Of a stretch of DNA of 64,000 nucleotides, positions 11,846 to 23,800 are shown in pieces; within the stretch, counting starts at the first letter, position 1, and each line of letters starts with the position of its first letter. The position numbers were made by a program, and so were the translations under genes. The notes under the pieces are model-generated. The model was not told the origin of the DNA. It saw nothing but the letters and a program-made list of their open reading frames with translations, and made no database searches. This stretch comes from Lepidonotus clava (taxonomy: Eukaryota; Annelida; Polychaeta; Phyllodocida; Polynoidae): NCBI GenBank assembly GCA_936440205.1, contig OW387134.1:22608908-22672907 (forward strand). The letters run 5' to 3'.

Positions 11846-14820
11846 GGGCGGCGCAAAGCTTCAGTCTATTCATCTAGGCACAATCAGCAATGCGTTTAGT
11901 ATCTACATTTTAATGTGTATAACTGAAAACGCAATGTTTGAACATTATAGTACCCAAACTGATACACTACACCTAAGAACACAGACAGCCTATATAGACG
12001 TTGTGCAGATGACGTCCTCAAAAATAGGCTGGCCACCATATTGGTGATCAATTTAAATCTACCATTATCTACCATTATAAAGCATTTAGCATGTATATCT
12101 ATTTCAAATTCACTAAACATGAATTAATTGTATCATTATAAATAATTTTGATGATTTAGAATTTATTAATTTTTTGACCATGTGGTTATGGGAACCACAT
12201 GGTGATCACCAAAACACTGTCACGTGACCACATCTGCACAATTGTTTATGCTAATTGAACAACCAACACATGTTGGTCATGCAGCACAAAGGGCCTTTAG
12301 TGTAATTGAACTGGGGGTGGGCCCTTCCTGTATAATACGACGCACAATCCCTGAAATAATGTGTCCACACCTGTTACTATAAGTACTCCGACCTTCAGTC
12401 ACACATCCTACTCCACCAGCCAGTTCAGGGTCAGGCAGCGGGGAGTGTCCCCTCTAATCGAAATGGCGTTTTATCGGGTCAACTGCAACATGGATACAGC
12501 TGTGTTGCCACACATGACTGCCCAAACAGAATGTTTGTCACCGGATCTAGCCCTTGTTCAGAGTCACCTTGGATGACTTTCTGGTTCCTGTTTCCGGATT
12601 GGGTGACTTACCTGTAGTCTGCCAGGTAATGGTGATTAAACGTTGCAGGAGTTGTAAACATCCACCGACGTGCCTATTTGCTAGGGCACGTTTGGATTTA
12701 AATGATACATACACTTATACATACATTGTAACATACCTACACACACACAGAGGCACGCACACACACACACACACACAGAGACACAGAGACAGACACACAC
12801 ACAGAGACAGACAGACACACACACAGACACACACTCCTCTGATATGTCTTATTTTTTTTACAAAAAACTCACTGCTATGATATTACCAATATTCTGAGAG
12901 GAACGTCCTAGTACATTGAATTAAAATAATAATAAAAAAGTCAATGTTATCTTTATTTTCTGTCGCAATAGTATTTCTATATGTCACAAACCCCTAGACT
13001 ATAGATTGTGAAAATAAGGAAAGGTGATGTAATGTCTGCATATTAATACAATGATGATTCAAATATATCTGGCTTTTTGATTTGGCGTTCCATCCGCGAT
13101 GACATGGACATGTGTCTCCTGAGTAAGCACTTCTAGTGATTAGATCCGCCGGTGAATAGAGTTGGGATGGTCGACCCTCTAGTATAAGATGATATCTATT
13201 TTAAGGGTAATTTGTTCCTATATAAACAGCAAACGGTCAGAAAAAAACACCAATGCACGTAAATGGCATATATCGTGACCCAGACCAGATGATAGTGAGA
13301 ATGACTTTTAAAATAATGATAACCTTGACAACAGGGTAGGTCGGAGTGGTTACTTAAGATAAGAGAAGATTATTGTCACAGTTGACTTGGTTTATGCGGA
13401 CAGTGACAGGAGCCGTCAATTTGTCTATTTAAGGGAGATGTCCCTTTAACTTTAAAAGGGACGGCCCCACTGGCCAACAGTCGAGTTGAGTCTTAAGGCC
13501 TTAAGACCCGACAGAATGGTCTAAGATATGATTAGATGAAGAAATAAGATGAGTCTGACTCAACTCAAATCCACTGTCGGCAAGTGGAGCCGGGGCTCAA
13601 GAGTTGAGGTTACAAAGATATAAGGGCACATGTTTAGCAAGTATATCGTACTTGATTAAACAATTAAATTTTATTAGAATATTCAATAATTCCCTCTTCG
13701 GTCTTCAGGTTTTCTTAAATTCGACAGGGCGACATACCCCCCCCCCCCCCCCTATCTACACCCCCAAAAATGAAGCAGGCTTAGTTACATTTTAGTTTGA
13801 CCCGGTATCGATAAGACTGCACACGTCATCCAAGCTTGGATACTCAATATAGATAATTTGTGTTTTTGGGTCTGCAGAGATAAGTGCATATTATCTATAT
13901 CAGTTTCTGTCAAAACAGACATCCGGAGTTGGACATATTGATACATTGATACTTTCTCATGGAAGGGTATACATGTTTATTTGAAAAGGAAAACAAATAT
14001 CATTGCTGAACTTTTCTAGAACTATGAGTGTGAAGAAAATGTTACTACGATGACGTACACGATATCATTTATTTAATGTGACAAGTAAATTAATCATCCC
14101 AAAAAGGTAGTTAAATACAGGAACAAGCCGTTCACCTTAGTTTTAAAATCCATTTGGTCTATATCAATATCACATACGATCGGAATCGAATTATTTAAGA
14201 GATTGCCGTAGCAGGGATTATTTGCCGGAATTATTAATTGTGTTAATCAATATCTTACGTGGCCCGCTGTCCATAATGCGACATTGTCGGACAGCCCATA
14301 TAAGAGACTATATGTACTTAGGTAGAGTTTAACGCGCGTAATGAGAAAGGGAAGTATTTTTCTGGGCCACTGGGTTCCAAGTTATCAATGAACTTCGCGA
14401 TAAACTTTCTCTGCCCAGCTTCCTGGCTTGGTACACCGATCATCTGTGGGTGGTTACTAGCAACCCACAAACGTAACCTTTACCCTCATTCGCCGTTGAT
14501 ACTGTGTATAATTCAAATATAACATTTTGGTTCTCTGTTTTTTCCGGTTTACTTAAACGTTTTCACCTACATGTATATTAAACGTTACAATTCTCCCTTG
14601 ATATTCGTGCCTTTCAAAGCTAACGTTGTGTTTTCCGTGTGCCTGCAGGTGTGTCATCTGTATGAACGAGTTCACAATGGGCGACCTGCTCCGGTTCCTA
14701 CCCTGCATGCACGCCTACCACCGAGAGTGTATAGACGACTGGCTCATGCGATCCTTCACCTGCCCCTCGTGTATGGAGCCCGTAGACGCGGCGCTCCTCA
14801 CCACCTACGAGACCAATTGA
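3241..14820 (+). CDS. RNF11: RING finger protein 11, complete, three exons
   Basis: Exons 3241-3351, 7927-8078 and 14649-14820 join in frame to 144 residues, against 154 in human RNF11. The shortening is mainly in the linker before the PPPY motif. Known role of the family: a membrane-anchored RING-H2 adaptor that binds NEDD4-type HECT ligases through PPxY and works in ubiquitin editing, endosomal sorting and TGF-beta/NF-kB signalling. The N-terminus, PPxY, UIM-like helix, RING and C-terminal YETN are all present, so the gene looks functional. The start is fixed by the conserved MGNCLKSPT. Intron 1 is 4.6 kb and intron 2 is 6.6 kb. It is transcribed away from FANCC. Confidence 0.97.
4729..4770. 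repeat. Perfect hairpin, 20-bp stem
   Basis: The arms 4729-4748 and 4751-4770 are exact inverted copies (core aaccaaagagtatagacag), with a 2-nt loop. It lies in RNF11 intron 1. Whether it is a small MITE remnant or a structured RNA cannot be decided here. Confidence 0.85.
6172..6459. mobile_element. Foldback MITE, about 288 bp
   Basis: The outer arm cctttattgaaagtggcaaa (6172 onward) pairs with the inverted copy ending caataaagg at 6459. The pairing continues inward through atcatattgaaaatac and the tandem ccaaatac/tactaaa words in the centre. The whole element is close to one long imperfect palindrome, with no coding potential. Confidence 0.75.
7927..8078 (+). CDS. RNF11: RNF11 exon 2 (UIM-like helix)
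   Basis: This exon lies between a ttgtag acceptor and a gtaagt donor and ends two bases into codon 88. Residues 56-75 contain LTEEEQIKIAKRLGLIQHLP, the UIM-like helix that is nearly invariant in RNF11. The residues before it carry the VYHPTP segment typical of the family. Confidence 0.96.
9525..9688 (+). mobile_element. hAT-like MITE, GGCGGATCC family, copy 2
   Basis: The ends are AGTGGCGGATCC and CCGCCACT, flanked by a perfect 7-bp direct repeat gtttccc (9518-9524 and 9689-9695). Poly-G and poly-C tracts lie inside each end. Read on the minus strand, the interior matches the copy at 1875-2062. Terminal sequence and flank length suit a hAT-type non-autonomous element, but the superfamily is inferred. 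Confidence 0.75.
11813..11848 (+). repeat. (TG)n followed by G20 tract
   Basis: A short TG dinucleotide run is followed by about twenty consecutive G residues at 11829-11848. This is a simple repeat, and its length is likely variable. Confidence 0.9.
12177..12203. repeat. Hairpin with 11-bp stem
   Basis: accatgtggtt and aaccacatggt are exact inverted copies around a 5-nt loop. The pairing is weakly extended outward by tga/tgatca. Confidence 0.75.
12739..12834 (+). repeat. AC/AGAC microsatellite
   Basis: The tract is made of acacac runs interrupted by agag and agacag words. Open frames crossing it reflect only the repeat. Confidence 0.95.
13737..13752 (+). repeat. C16 homopolymer
   Basis: Sixteen consecutive C residues in RNF11 intron 2. 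Confidence 0.9.
14649..14820 (+). CDS. RNF11: RNF11 exon 3 (RING-H2 domain and stop)
   Basis: The acceptor gcctgcag completes codon 88. The RING-H2 ligands are C89, C92, C107, H109, H112, C115, C126 and C129, with CMHAYH and DDWLMRSFTCPSC exactly as expected. R122-S-F-T125 matches the basophilic (AKT-type) phosphorylation site described in human RNF11. The protein ends YETN followed by TGA. An overlapping 96-aa frame here is a shadow. Confidence 0.98.
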
Positions 14821-15715
14821 CAACGGGGGACAGTCTCCATGACAACTACAGTGTAATATAGCCCCTTCTTCTACTGTATATACACCCACCAATGTACATT
14901 CTAATGACGGCAGGAGGTGGTATACGGTTTGAAAACCCCGCCACTGGTAGACGACGGGGGTTCCTTTGGAGACCAGGGGGTGAAGGAAAGCCCCCCTGGA
15001 GGACTTGGAGGCATACCATGTAGCGCAGGCTACCTGTACGTTTGGGCATGGGTGTGGGTGATGTTGGTGGGTTGGTGTTACTTCTGACCTCAGTTGTTGG
15101 CCCTCCAAACCGAAAAAAAAGCGTTCACCCTACAACGTAAGAGGGACTCAAAAGGCCACACTTCACTGTGTAGGAAACCGTTCAGAAATACCCGTGTGCT
15201 CAGCTGTTGCTAGCACCGTGCACCTCCAACACACGGACCCACCCACCCACACGCCGCTAGTTCACACAGGCAGAAGAATGGAAAGAAGGCCACGACTGAG
15301 TGTTCATTATCGTCCTCGGCACACATAGAAGAGGACTAACACTTCTGATAATTACTCGCCTATATCTTATCGCACACATTAAATGTGAGAGGACTGGATG
15401 GTCAACTTAGAGACCGACGCGCCCCCTAGTGGAGCAACTTAGAGCGGGTGGCCGGCCACGACTTAGTTTATTTTAGCCCCGACAGAAGTCTCTACCGGCG
15501 ACCCTCCAACAACTGCACCAGCCCCTCCGTGGGACTGAAACAGCCCCGATTTGCCGACCTCAAGGGATGAAGGCGAGTCGGGAACTGTCCACCACGACGG
15601 CTTTCTTCTCTTGCCTTTCTGTGGAGCCAATGTGCCACTGACGCCCTCCGCCGTGCCACCTGGTGGATCGCCGACAAACCACGACAGGCGATCTATGATG
15701 TCTGTTATCAATAAA
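14821..15715 (+). other. RNF11: Probable RNF11 3' UTR
   Basis: The sequence after the stop stays GC-richer than its surroundings up to an AATAAA at 15710-15715, after which it becomes AT-rich. Cleavage shortly after 15715 is inferred. Confidence 0.6.
15710..15715 (+). terminator. Candidate polyadenylation signal of RNF11
   Basis: This canonical AATAAA coincides with the fall in GC content at the end of the probable 3' UTR. Earlier, weaker variants may also be used. Confidence 0.55.
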
Positions 15716-18700
15716 ACCGAAATGTATTGTATGGGGTTACAAATCAATGTAGACGTTCGCTACCCGACCTATGGTTATTTTGAGGTTTATAATCAAATAA
15801 TTTAATGACAGTTTGGAAAGGGAAAGGTGGGGATATAAAGAGCTTGTTTAGAATACTTCTGGTTGTAATAAGCAGTTCTTTTAAAGTATATGCACTCAAC
15901 AACTCATTAATTGAATTCTGAATTTTAATTGTGCAGTGTCCATGTGATTTGTCCATTAAGGGTGCTTTATATTTTATGTAACCAATGGCTACCTTTGGTT
16001 AGTAGTCGCGCCATGTTGTGTCATTCTCGTTTTGTGATCTTGAATTGATGCTTTCTATAAAAAAAGATAGAGGTTTAAAACAAATAGAAAACACAGAGTT
16101 AAACACACGCTTTAACTTATGTAGTGGAATGGGTAGGGTGCAGACGAATCGGAGAAAGTTTGACAGATAGAGGCAAGGTTCATGACAATGTTTTTAACGG
16201 TACTTGATATTATACCCTAAGCATTTAACTCCTTTCAATTCAAGGGTAGTCTCTCAAAGTTTCACTTTAAGAATGATTTCAAAAGTAAAGTGACAAATTA
16301 TACAAATCAAATTTCTGGTGAGTTCTCGATGTGAAAATCGTATGTATCTATATAATATATTTTCAGTAATTTTGTCGGAGAGTCTCAAACGTGTTCGGGA
16401 AATTGTACACGTCGAGGTCCTTGTATATATACTCCCAACAGGTAGATCTATACTTGTATTTGTGCAGGTCTCTGTTCGAAAACGCTCGCCTCCCAACGCA
16501 CATCGGAAACAGAAACTTTTTATCATTAGAGAGTCCTAAGCTTAGAGCGGCTTCTTATCATGACAAGCATGCAATTGATGCTATGGAGATAAATATATCT
16601 GGAAAAAAAAACCTCCGTTCTTATGGGTATTAAAGTTGTCGTTGGTTGAAACGTGCACCTTTTCCATTAACGCAAAGTTTAAAAAATATTACGATAACGT
16701 AGAAACGATAAGCTTTGAAACCTTTTCAATTTCGTTGCAAAGCAGCTAGAAATGATGGTCTGGGTGCACAGTTTACGTGATGTAATTTTTACCAAAATGT
16801 TTGATATATGGTAATCCATCTTTATAACGTGATATAAAAAAAGAACCTTTTCTTTCAATCAAAAGATGAACTTTATCAAATGAAACGAATGATAGATCAA
16901 ACAACTTTGAGATGGCAACAGTGTCGTACTGTTATTTGCCGTTATCTTTACAAGGACAGAAGCCGCTCTTTGCTGATAAGCTCTAATCTACTGATAAAGT
17001 GGACCCCGCGTGCTGGTAGTGCTAGGTGTTCAGAGAGACAACATGCGATCCATAGAAATAGTTATGGTTTACACAGTTTACCATACTATTTTTCTTTTAC
17101 TGGGAGGAAGTGGAAACAATGCAGGTTATCTGATCTCAAATACGATTCGAAGGATATATACAATATTCCGATTGTTAACAAACATGCTGATACCTATTTG
17201 GATCATGGAACATTCTGATTACATTCTATTAAATAGTCTATAAATGTTTGTTTTCTAATCACTTTATCGGTGTATAACGATCATTGTAATATGCATAACA
17301 TTAATCAATTGTATCGTCAATATAAGGTTAATTGATTTCCTTCCGTAAAGGAAACTATGGATTAACTTGGGTCAAATTAATACATTGGTAATTGTTTGTT
17401 TGCTTGTTTTGTGTGTGTGTGTGAGTGTGAAGTAGCCCGCTGGGCCTGCTGCTTCTGTATGCCCTCAGTTATTTGGCATCTTTAGTGTGTGGCTGTTTAT
17501 GCTGTGCGGTACTTTTTGTGATCTAACAGTGATGTTATTTATAATTTATTTTATTGGGTTGTACAATAATTTAACCAAGAGTTTATTAGTGGCTGGATTA
17601 TTCTATTTTGATTTGCTTAAGGAAGCAGTAAGGAAAACTTGGGATTACAGGTGATTCACAATACCTCCTTGCTTGGTACACAATTTAGCGTAATATATAT
17701 AGTGTGGATGCTTTGAATTATTTGGAGCTTTCTAAATTAATTTCCATGGCCGAAAAAAAAAGACTTTTTTTCTCTCAGTAGCCTTGAATGGTATATTTAC
17801 AATGACAGAGCAAGATTGAAATAGGTAATTGATGAGGTCACAGGTTGTAGTCAAGTGATTTTGAGTTAGTAGGATGAGGATTCACTTTGGTGTATGATGG
17901 ACCGTGACAACTGGTTCTTTAGCCTACTTGCCGAGTCAGCAACTGTCGCAGTTGGGATGTGAATTACGTTGAACTTGAAGTGATGGACAAATGAATGTGG
18001 GGTTCTGTGATAGCTGGGAAGCCGGAATAGTGTGGGGATCGGACTGATGCGGCAGAGGCAGAATTTTGGGGACAACCTTGTCATGTAACTTGTAAGGTGC
18101 GAATACAAGCTGCACCTCCGTGGATGGTTTAACACACCAGTGTGACGATATTCAAACTATGGACCCCCCTCATCCAGGCACATAGGAGTCTAGTCATTGC
18201 AGGTAACGAGAGGGTAGGGACGGTGGCTGTAGCAGTATTCTCAGTAGCTCTGGTATATCAGTTAATAAATCCCTTCCCCATCTTCAATAATGTAGGGCTT
18301 GCCCTACGTTGAAGGTCAGGGCATGTACAATGCTTGCATATCAACCTATTTATATACAGTGCTTAGTATAATAACAGTAAATAACGGTGGGCCCATGCAG
18401 TTCTCACGAAACTAGAGTTGATGAATAGTTATTCTCGATCTAATCATATTTGTATGCAAAGGTTTAAAGCCTACATCAGGTTATGGTGTGTATATAATAG
18501 AGTATTTCTATTTCTATTTGCTCACATCTCCAAATTTCTATTACATTTCTACTCTGTCCTGTGACACTGTATGCATCTTTCATATAATTCCTTCTCAATA
18601 GATTTGTTAGACGTTTCTTAGAAGAACTCAAATGTACCTTGGAGCTTTGTTTTCTGAAAACCTTTTTTTTTTGTCGAGGGAGGGGGGCACTGAACAATTC

Positions 18701-20143
18701 CTTTTATGAGGAAAAAACCTAGTGACTATTCTTGTCGGTAGATGTCAGTGCGACGTTAGTCAGCTCAGCCAGCTCACTTGTCATCGGGCGCAGGTCTATA
18801 GTGAACCGAAAGATCTTCGTTTACACTGATTAAGAGGTACGCTGTGGACCCTTGAGTTGCCACGCGGCTGGTTCGTGTGGTGTGCAGTTTTCCCCATTTT
18901 CGTATTTATTTAAAAACATTAAAAACCGCCGTAGGAGTATACATAATATATACACTTGTTATTTATAGCTTAACCAGAAGATGGTATCTTCATTTCCAGT
19001 GTTTGCCAGTACATGTAGTTGCCAGAGTTGATGTTTTTTGCCGACCCAAAACCAGGTTCCCATAAACGAGCCATTATAAAACACAAGCAAAAGCTGGTTG
19101 CATACGAGTGCTTGCTTCCCTTATGACTGTTGAATAGTGCCGACGTCGACGGTCGGACGTACTTTGAGTGATCCAACCCTATTTTCTTTGTGCTGATCAG
19201 GAGTGGAACTGATTTTTTGTTGTTCTGAAACCATGAAACGCCAGGAAGACTATAACTCTGGCTCCAAGCACAATGGCCCCAACCTATCGTTTCAGCACGG
19301 GAATGTGTGTTATACTACCGGCAACAAACAATATCCTTCTATGAAAACGCGAAAATAAATACATACTATATAATTTGGTTTTGACTTTTTATTGCCTCTC
19401 ATAATCACTTACCGCACTGAGTAAGGGAACGGAATGTGTAATTCATAATGGATTTAATCTTTGATCGTGTAATATAAAGATGGCTCGTATTCACTCAGAT
19501 GATAGAATCAGACAAGCTTATTCTGCCTACCACGGATAGCTGACTTCCAGTATTTGAAACGCGTGAAGGCTAATTTGGACTGATCTTTTCGACAAAACGA
19601 CTGGGAAATCCATAGAAAATATATAAAAATTGCTGTTTTTCCATAAATTACTATATGTAATCAATCGATTTTCAAACAACTAAAACAATATATCAAATGT
19701 ATGGATACAAATTAAGAAATTAGTGATTACTAGTTCTCCATGTTAAACTGATTGGCAGTATGAATGATGGACTTTAATTTGTGATTTGTCAACGTACGTA
19801 TTAGCCAGCGTGCTTCTTGATCTAAGTTAACCTGCAGGTAACATTCAGGAAATTGGCTGTCCGCGGTTGGGAGAATTCACGACAACGCTAGCCCTGGAGA
19901 TGTCACTTACATCTGTCACATTCAGCTCAGTCATAATGTGCTTAATACATGCATCATATAAACAACCTAAGTCTGCAAAACTTAAGGCAATGGGCACAAA
20001 AGTAAATGCCAATTTTGCTTATAAGTTTTAAATGTTGATAGCTTGCTCAGTAGTTAAAATTCATGTACATTTTTGTTCAAATAGTAGTACCTATTTTCAA
20101 TTATATCAAAAGAGTTTTTGAAAAAACATTTTTCGTGATGTGT
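15716..20143. other. Intergenic, no gene seen
   Basis: AT-rich DNA whose open frames are all short and featureless. A small hairpin lies at about 18281-18313 (gtagggc/gccctac core). There is no recognisable exon, RNA gene or transposon end. Confidence 0.7.
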
Positions 20144-20856
20144 TTAAGGATAGACAACACCTCCCAGAGCGCCATTTACAGCAGTTCAAATGGCGCTCTC
20201 TCTAGCTTTGGTAGGGTTATGTTTTATACATAAAAAAATGAGGCACATTTTTGTCTATGTTAACATACAAAGTATTTAATTATAACTTTAAAATTAGAGA
20301 ACAAAATGGAGAAAAACTGATTTTTTCACATTTATTTTTTGAACAATGATATCTCAGTTACCACTTAAGATATCATTACCAAATTTGGAATGCATTTCCA
20401 TAACGTTTGTATGGAGGGAAGCGTGTCTCAGATTTTTCATTAAGGCTCTAGTTTTTGTTTTATTTAAAAAAACGGGAAACTTTTTAATATTTTTTTCAAA
20501 TTAATTTTCTAGATTTCATTAAACAAAAACTAGGACCTAAATAAAAATTCTGAGACACGCTTCCCTCCTTATGAATGTTATCTACATCCTGTGAAAATTT
20601 CATGTCATTTCATGTAATATTAAATGAGATATCTATGTTCAAAAAATAAAAGTTAAAAATGCGTATTTTGCATTCCCGGCTTGCCCAGACAGGCAAACCT
20701 TTATACATTATAATATGAGTTATATGGGTAGATAGGGTTATAAAACGGGTATTTAATGGTATAAATCTTATAATCAGTCTACAGATATTAGAATAAGTAG
20801 ACCTATTTAAAGAGAGTGCCCCGAATTGGCCTCTGAGAGGTGTTGTCTATCCTTAA
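20144..20856. mobile_element. TTAA-flanked foldback element, 713 bp
   Basis: The ends read TTAAGGATAGACAACACCTC and its inverted copy, and TTAA occurs on both sides as expected for a TTAA target duplication (piggyBac or Kolobok type). The inner arms also pair: ggagggaagcgtgtctcag near 20413 with ctgagacacgcttccctcc near 20551, and ctagtttttgtttta with its inverse. A separate local hairpin (gagcgccattt/aaatggcgctc) lies near the left end. It has no coding capacity and so is non-autonomous. Confidence 0.8.
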
Positions 20857-23800
20857 GGTATAGGCCACGTATTGGTTCATGGTAATGTTGCAACAGATTG
20901 TGGCAATCACTGTTAAACATCCGTTATCACCTGGGGCCATAGGCCTATCTTCGTAACCGATTAGGCTAATCACATAAATTTTAATTAGGGTCTCATATCT
21001 TGAGATTCTATAGGCCTACTTCACAAAAAGTTGCAATGTCATGGTATAATAACCTACAACGGGAATTATTAAATGTAGGTACTCTTTGTCCTAGTCAATA
21101 AATACTTATAATAAAACACTAATCAAAATTCACCTGATGACCCTGATTAATTAAGAAAATATGGCCCCTGCCGTCATGCTTGATATAGCACTTACAACCG
21201 TCAAATTCCCCATACCTTATTGCCAGCCTTCATAAGGAGGGAGGTGCGTCTCAAATTTGTTTTCATATCATAGTTTAGAACTAGTCGCATGCAACCTGAG
21301 ATTCCGGTTAAGTCTGCTCTTTTGTTTTTCGTCTTACAAATGTTTGTTAGACGGGCGATCTGCACGGTGTTCATTTGCACCACGGATTTGATTCAACAAT
21401 TAAAATGTTGAACAGTTAATGCAGATTCCACGTAATGGAGAGTTCATGCTAGAAAGTGAATTTTTGCACACTAGCTTCATTATTTTTCCGTACACAACAA
21501 ATAAAATACCAATAAAACTTGACGAAAATGAACGGCCACTTCTTCAATGCCTTCTCAATAATCATGATTTTAAACAGTTAAAAGTCGATTCCACAGTGCA
21601 GAAGAGTTCATGCTACAAAGTTAATTTTTGCGCACTAACTTCAGTATTTTCCCAGGCACATCTAATAAAACTAGACATTCGTGCACGCGTACAACAAAAC
21701 GGATGCGTGTTTATTACAAACGTTCCCAGAGCGGCCGGTAGAGAATGATCTTCGTTCGTGTGATCGGTTTTCAGCCGAGGCCTTTTCTGCTCAGTCTATT
21801 ATAGCCGACATTAGCTGTAAGTAGTATATGGCGATGGCAGCCTGCCGCAGGAGCCCCGGGCAGGGTGTGCCCGGTGGTTGGGCCGGGATTTATCACGCCT
21901 GTCAGGCAAGTGTCTGTAATTTTAGATATCATAGTTCTTACCTTCGGGAGGGAGAAACATCTTGCGTCGAATTTGTGGGAGAGGAAAATCAGTCATGTTG
22001 CACGCCATATCAAAAAAGACCTTGTTAGACTACTGAAGTTAACGACCTCTAGTTCATGAAACACTATCCCGTTTTAGGCCTGTTGACAGGTTAGTAGGGA
22101 TAGTTAAGCTACTTTTATGAATGTTTATCAACATAGGAAGAGACACTTCACTTTTATTTACACCTACGATATCATTATTCTTAATCTGATTGAATACATG
22201 CCGGTTATCCATAACCCATTAACACACGACGGAAATAAACAGACACCGATTGTGAATTTCCTTTCCTATGGGATTAGTTAAAATGTCGGAATCTATTGAT
22301 ATCTGAAAATGCACATTGTAATTCGATTTTACTTTGAGTTGGGTTTCTATACGTCTATAGCTTATGCATACACTCTATGTTATACAACGTAGCTCAATTA
22401 ACTGACCAAAGTGTCGTTACCCACTAATATCTTGCTAATCTGCATACATATATGCATGAGACCACAATGTGGAACGTGAGGGGCGTTCTCACGACTCGAC
22501 AACGAGCCATATGGGACATCTTTTGGGATACCCTCATAGCCTACGCAAATGTTTCTTTATGATACAGCCTGTAATAAAAGAGAGGCCCATACATAAATTG
22601 TTAATTTGGAGAACAGCGTTATCCACATTAACCTATTCACCACTAGGTGTTTTTATTCTTTAAAGTATTGATTTCTGTGAAATTCTATGGATAAAGGTAG
22701 GGGTAATAGTATAGCTTAACCAAAATTTAATCTCCCCAGAGTTATTTGATAAACTGATTCAGTGACCAAATTACACTTGCGTAGTATTCGGTCTATGGTC
22801 TAACTATCCTCACATGAGCTTGCGTGGTATCGATAAGACTAAAACTACCTATATAATGCATTTGCCTCACGTGACCCCGTCTCCCCTTTCGAAAGTCTGT
22901 GTCTACCCATGTTAGACCTTCTGCAATTATCATGGGAAAATCCATCCAAAAATGTCAATCAGTAGCCCCTATGGTCGTGCATGCATAATCTGCAAAATAT
23001 ATCACATGTATTGACACGGAATTTTGTAGCCTCTGACAGTCTTCTAAGTTCTATAAACAACCCTGTGTTTTCTGCTAGTTGTTGGCTTATCCAGTCTGTC
23101 GCTTGATAAGTTGTGTGTGGGTCCTAGAATAGTAACCCTTATATATGGCACGGTCGCGTCCATCAATTACGCGAACCGTCGACGCGCGGGCGTGGGACGC
23201 GAGTCTTAAAAGTCATCTGCTGCACTCACACCCAATTACAGAGCGGCCGCCTAGGGCGTGGCGCTGGGTGCCTTGCCTACTGCCGTGATTGGGGTGCAGG
23301 GTCACCTAAGAGCCCATACACGCCTTCTGCTAGCCGAGCCTCAGAGGGACGCGCCAAATGAGGGCCTCGTGGCCCTCTCAGGTGGGGTTTCTGCCGCCCC
23401 CGGCACCAGCAGTAACGCGGCGGATACACCGGCTCTAAGGTGCCGGACACCTCAGGGATCGGCCTACGTCCACTAATGCGAGACTTGTGTTCCAGTCTCA
23501 TATATAGAGTCCATAGGGCTTAGCTGGAGCTTCTCTCTGGTGGTGAGCAGAATAAGGGTCTGGTGGAGGGGGAGACGACTATTTTAGATTAAAGAAAGGT
23601 AAACCCGAAAGAAAAAGTGTTGCAGACAAAAGAAATGTCACTAAATTCTTTCGTTGCCCAAATATGCCAAACAAGCTGATAGTAAGGAATGAAGTTGGTA
23701 TTATATAACAAACCTGTACATATTTACTGTAATTAATTCAAGAAGGAATTAAGGAAAGAAAGTTTGACAGATGTTAATCCTAACCCCTTGTTTTCACTGT

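Larger units (their letters stand above)
8079..14648 (+). other. RNF11 intron 2
   Basis: This 6.6-kb intron carries a GGCGGATCC MITE (9525-9688), a (TG)n/G20 tract (11813-11848), a hairpin (12177-12203), an AC-rich microsatellite (12739-12834) and a C16 tract (13737-13752). GC-richer patches at about 8860-9260 and 10900-11120 have no coding signature. No exon other than those of RNF11 is supported. Confidence 0.8.
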
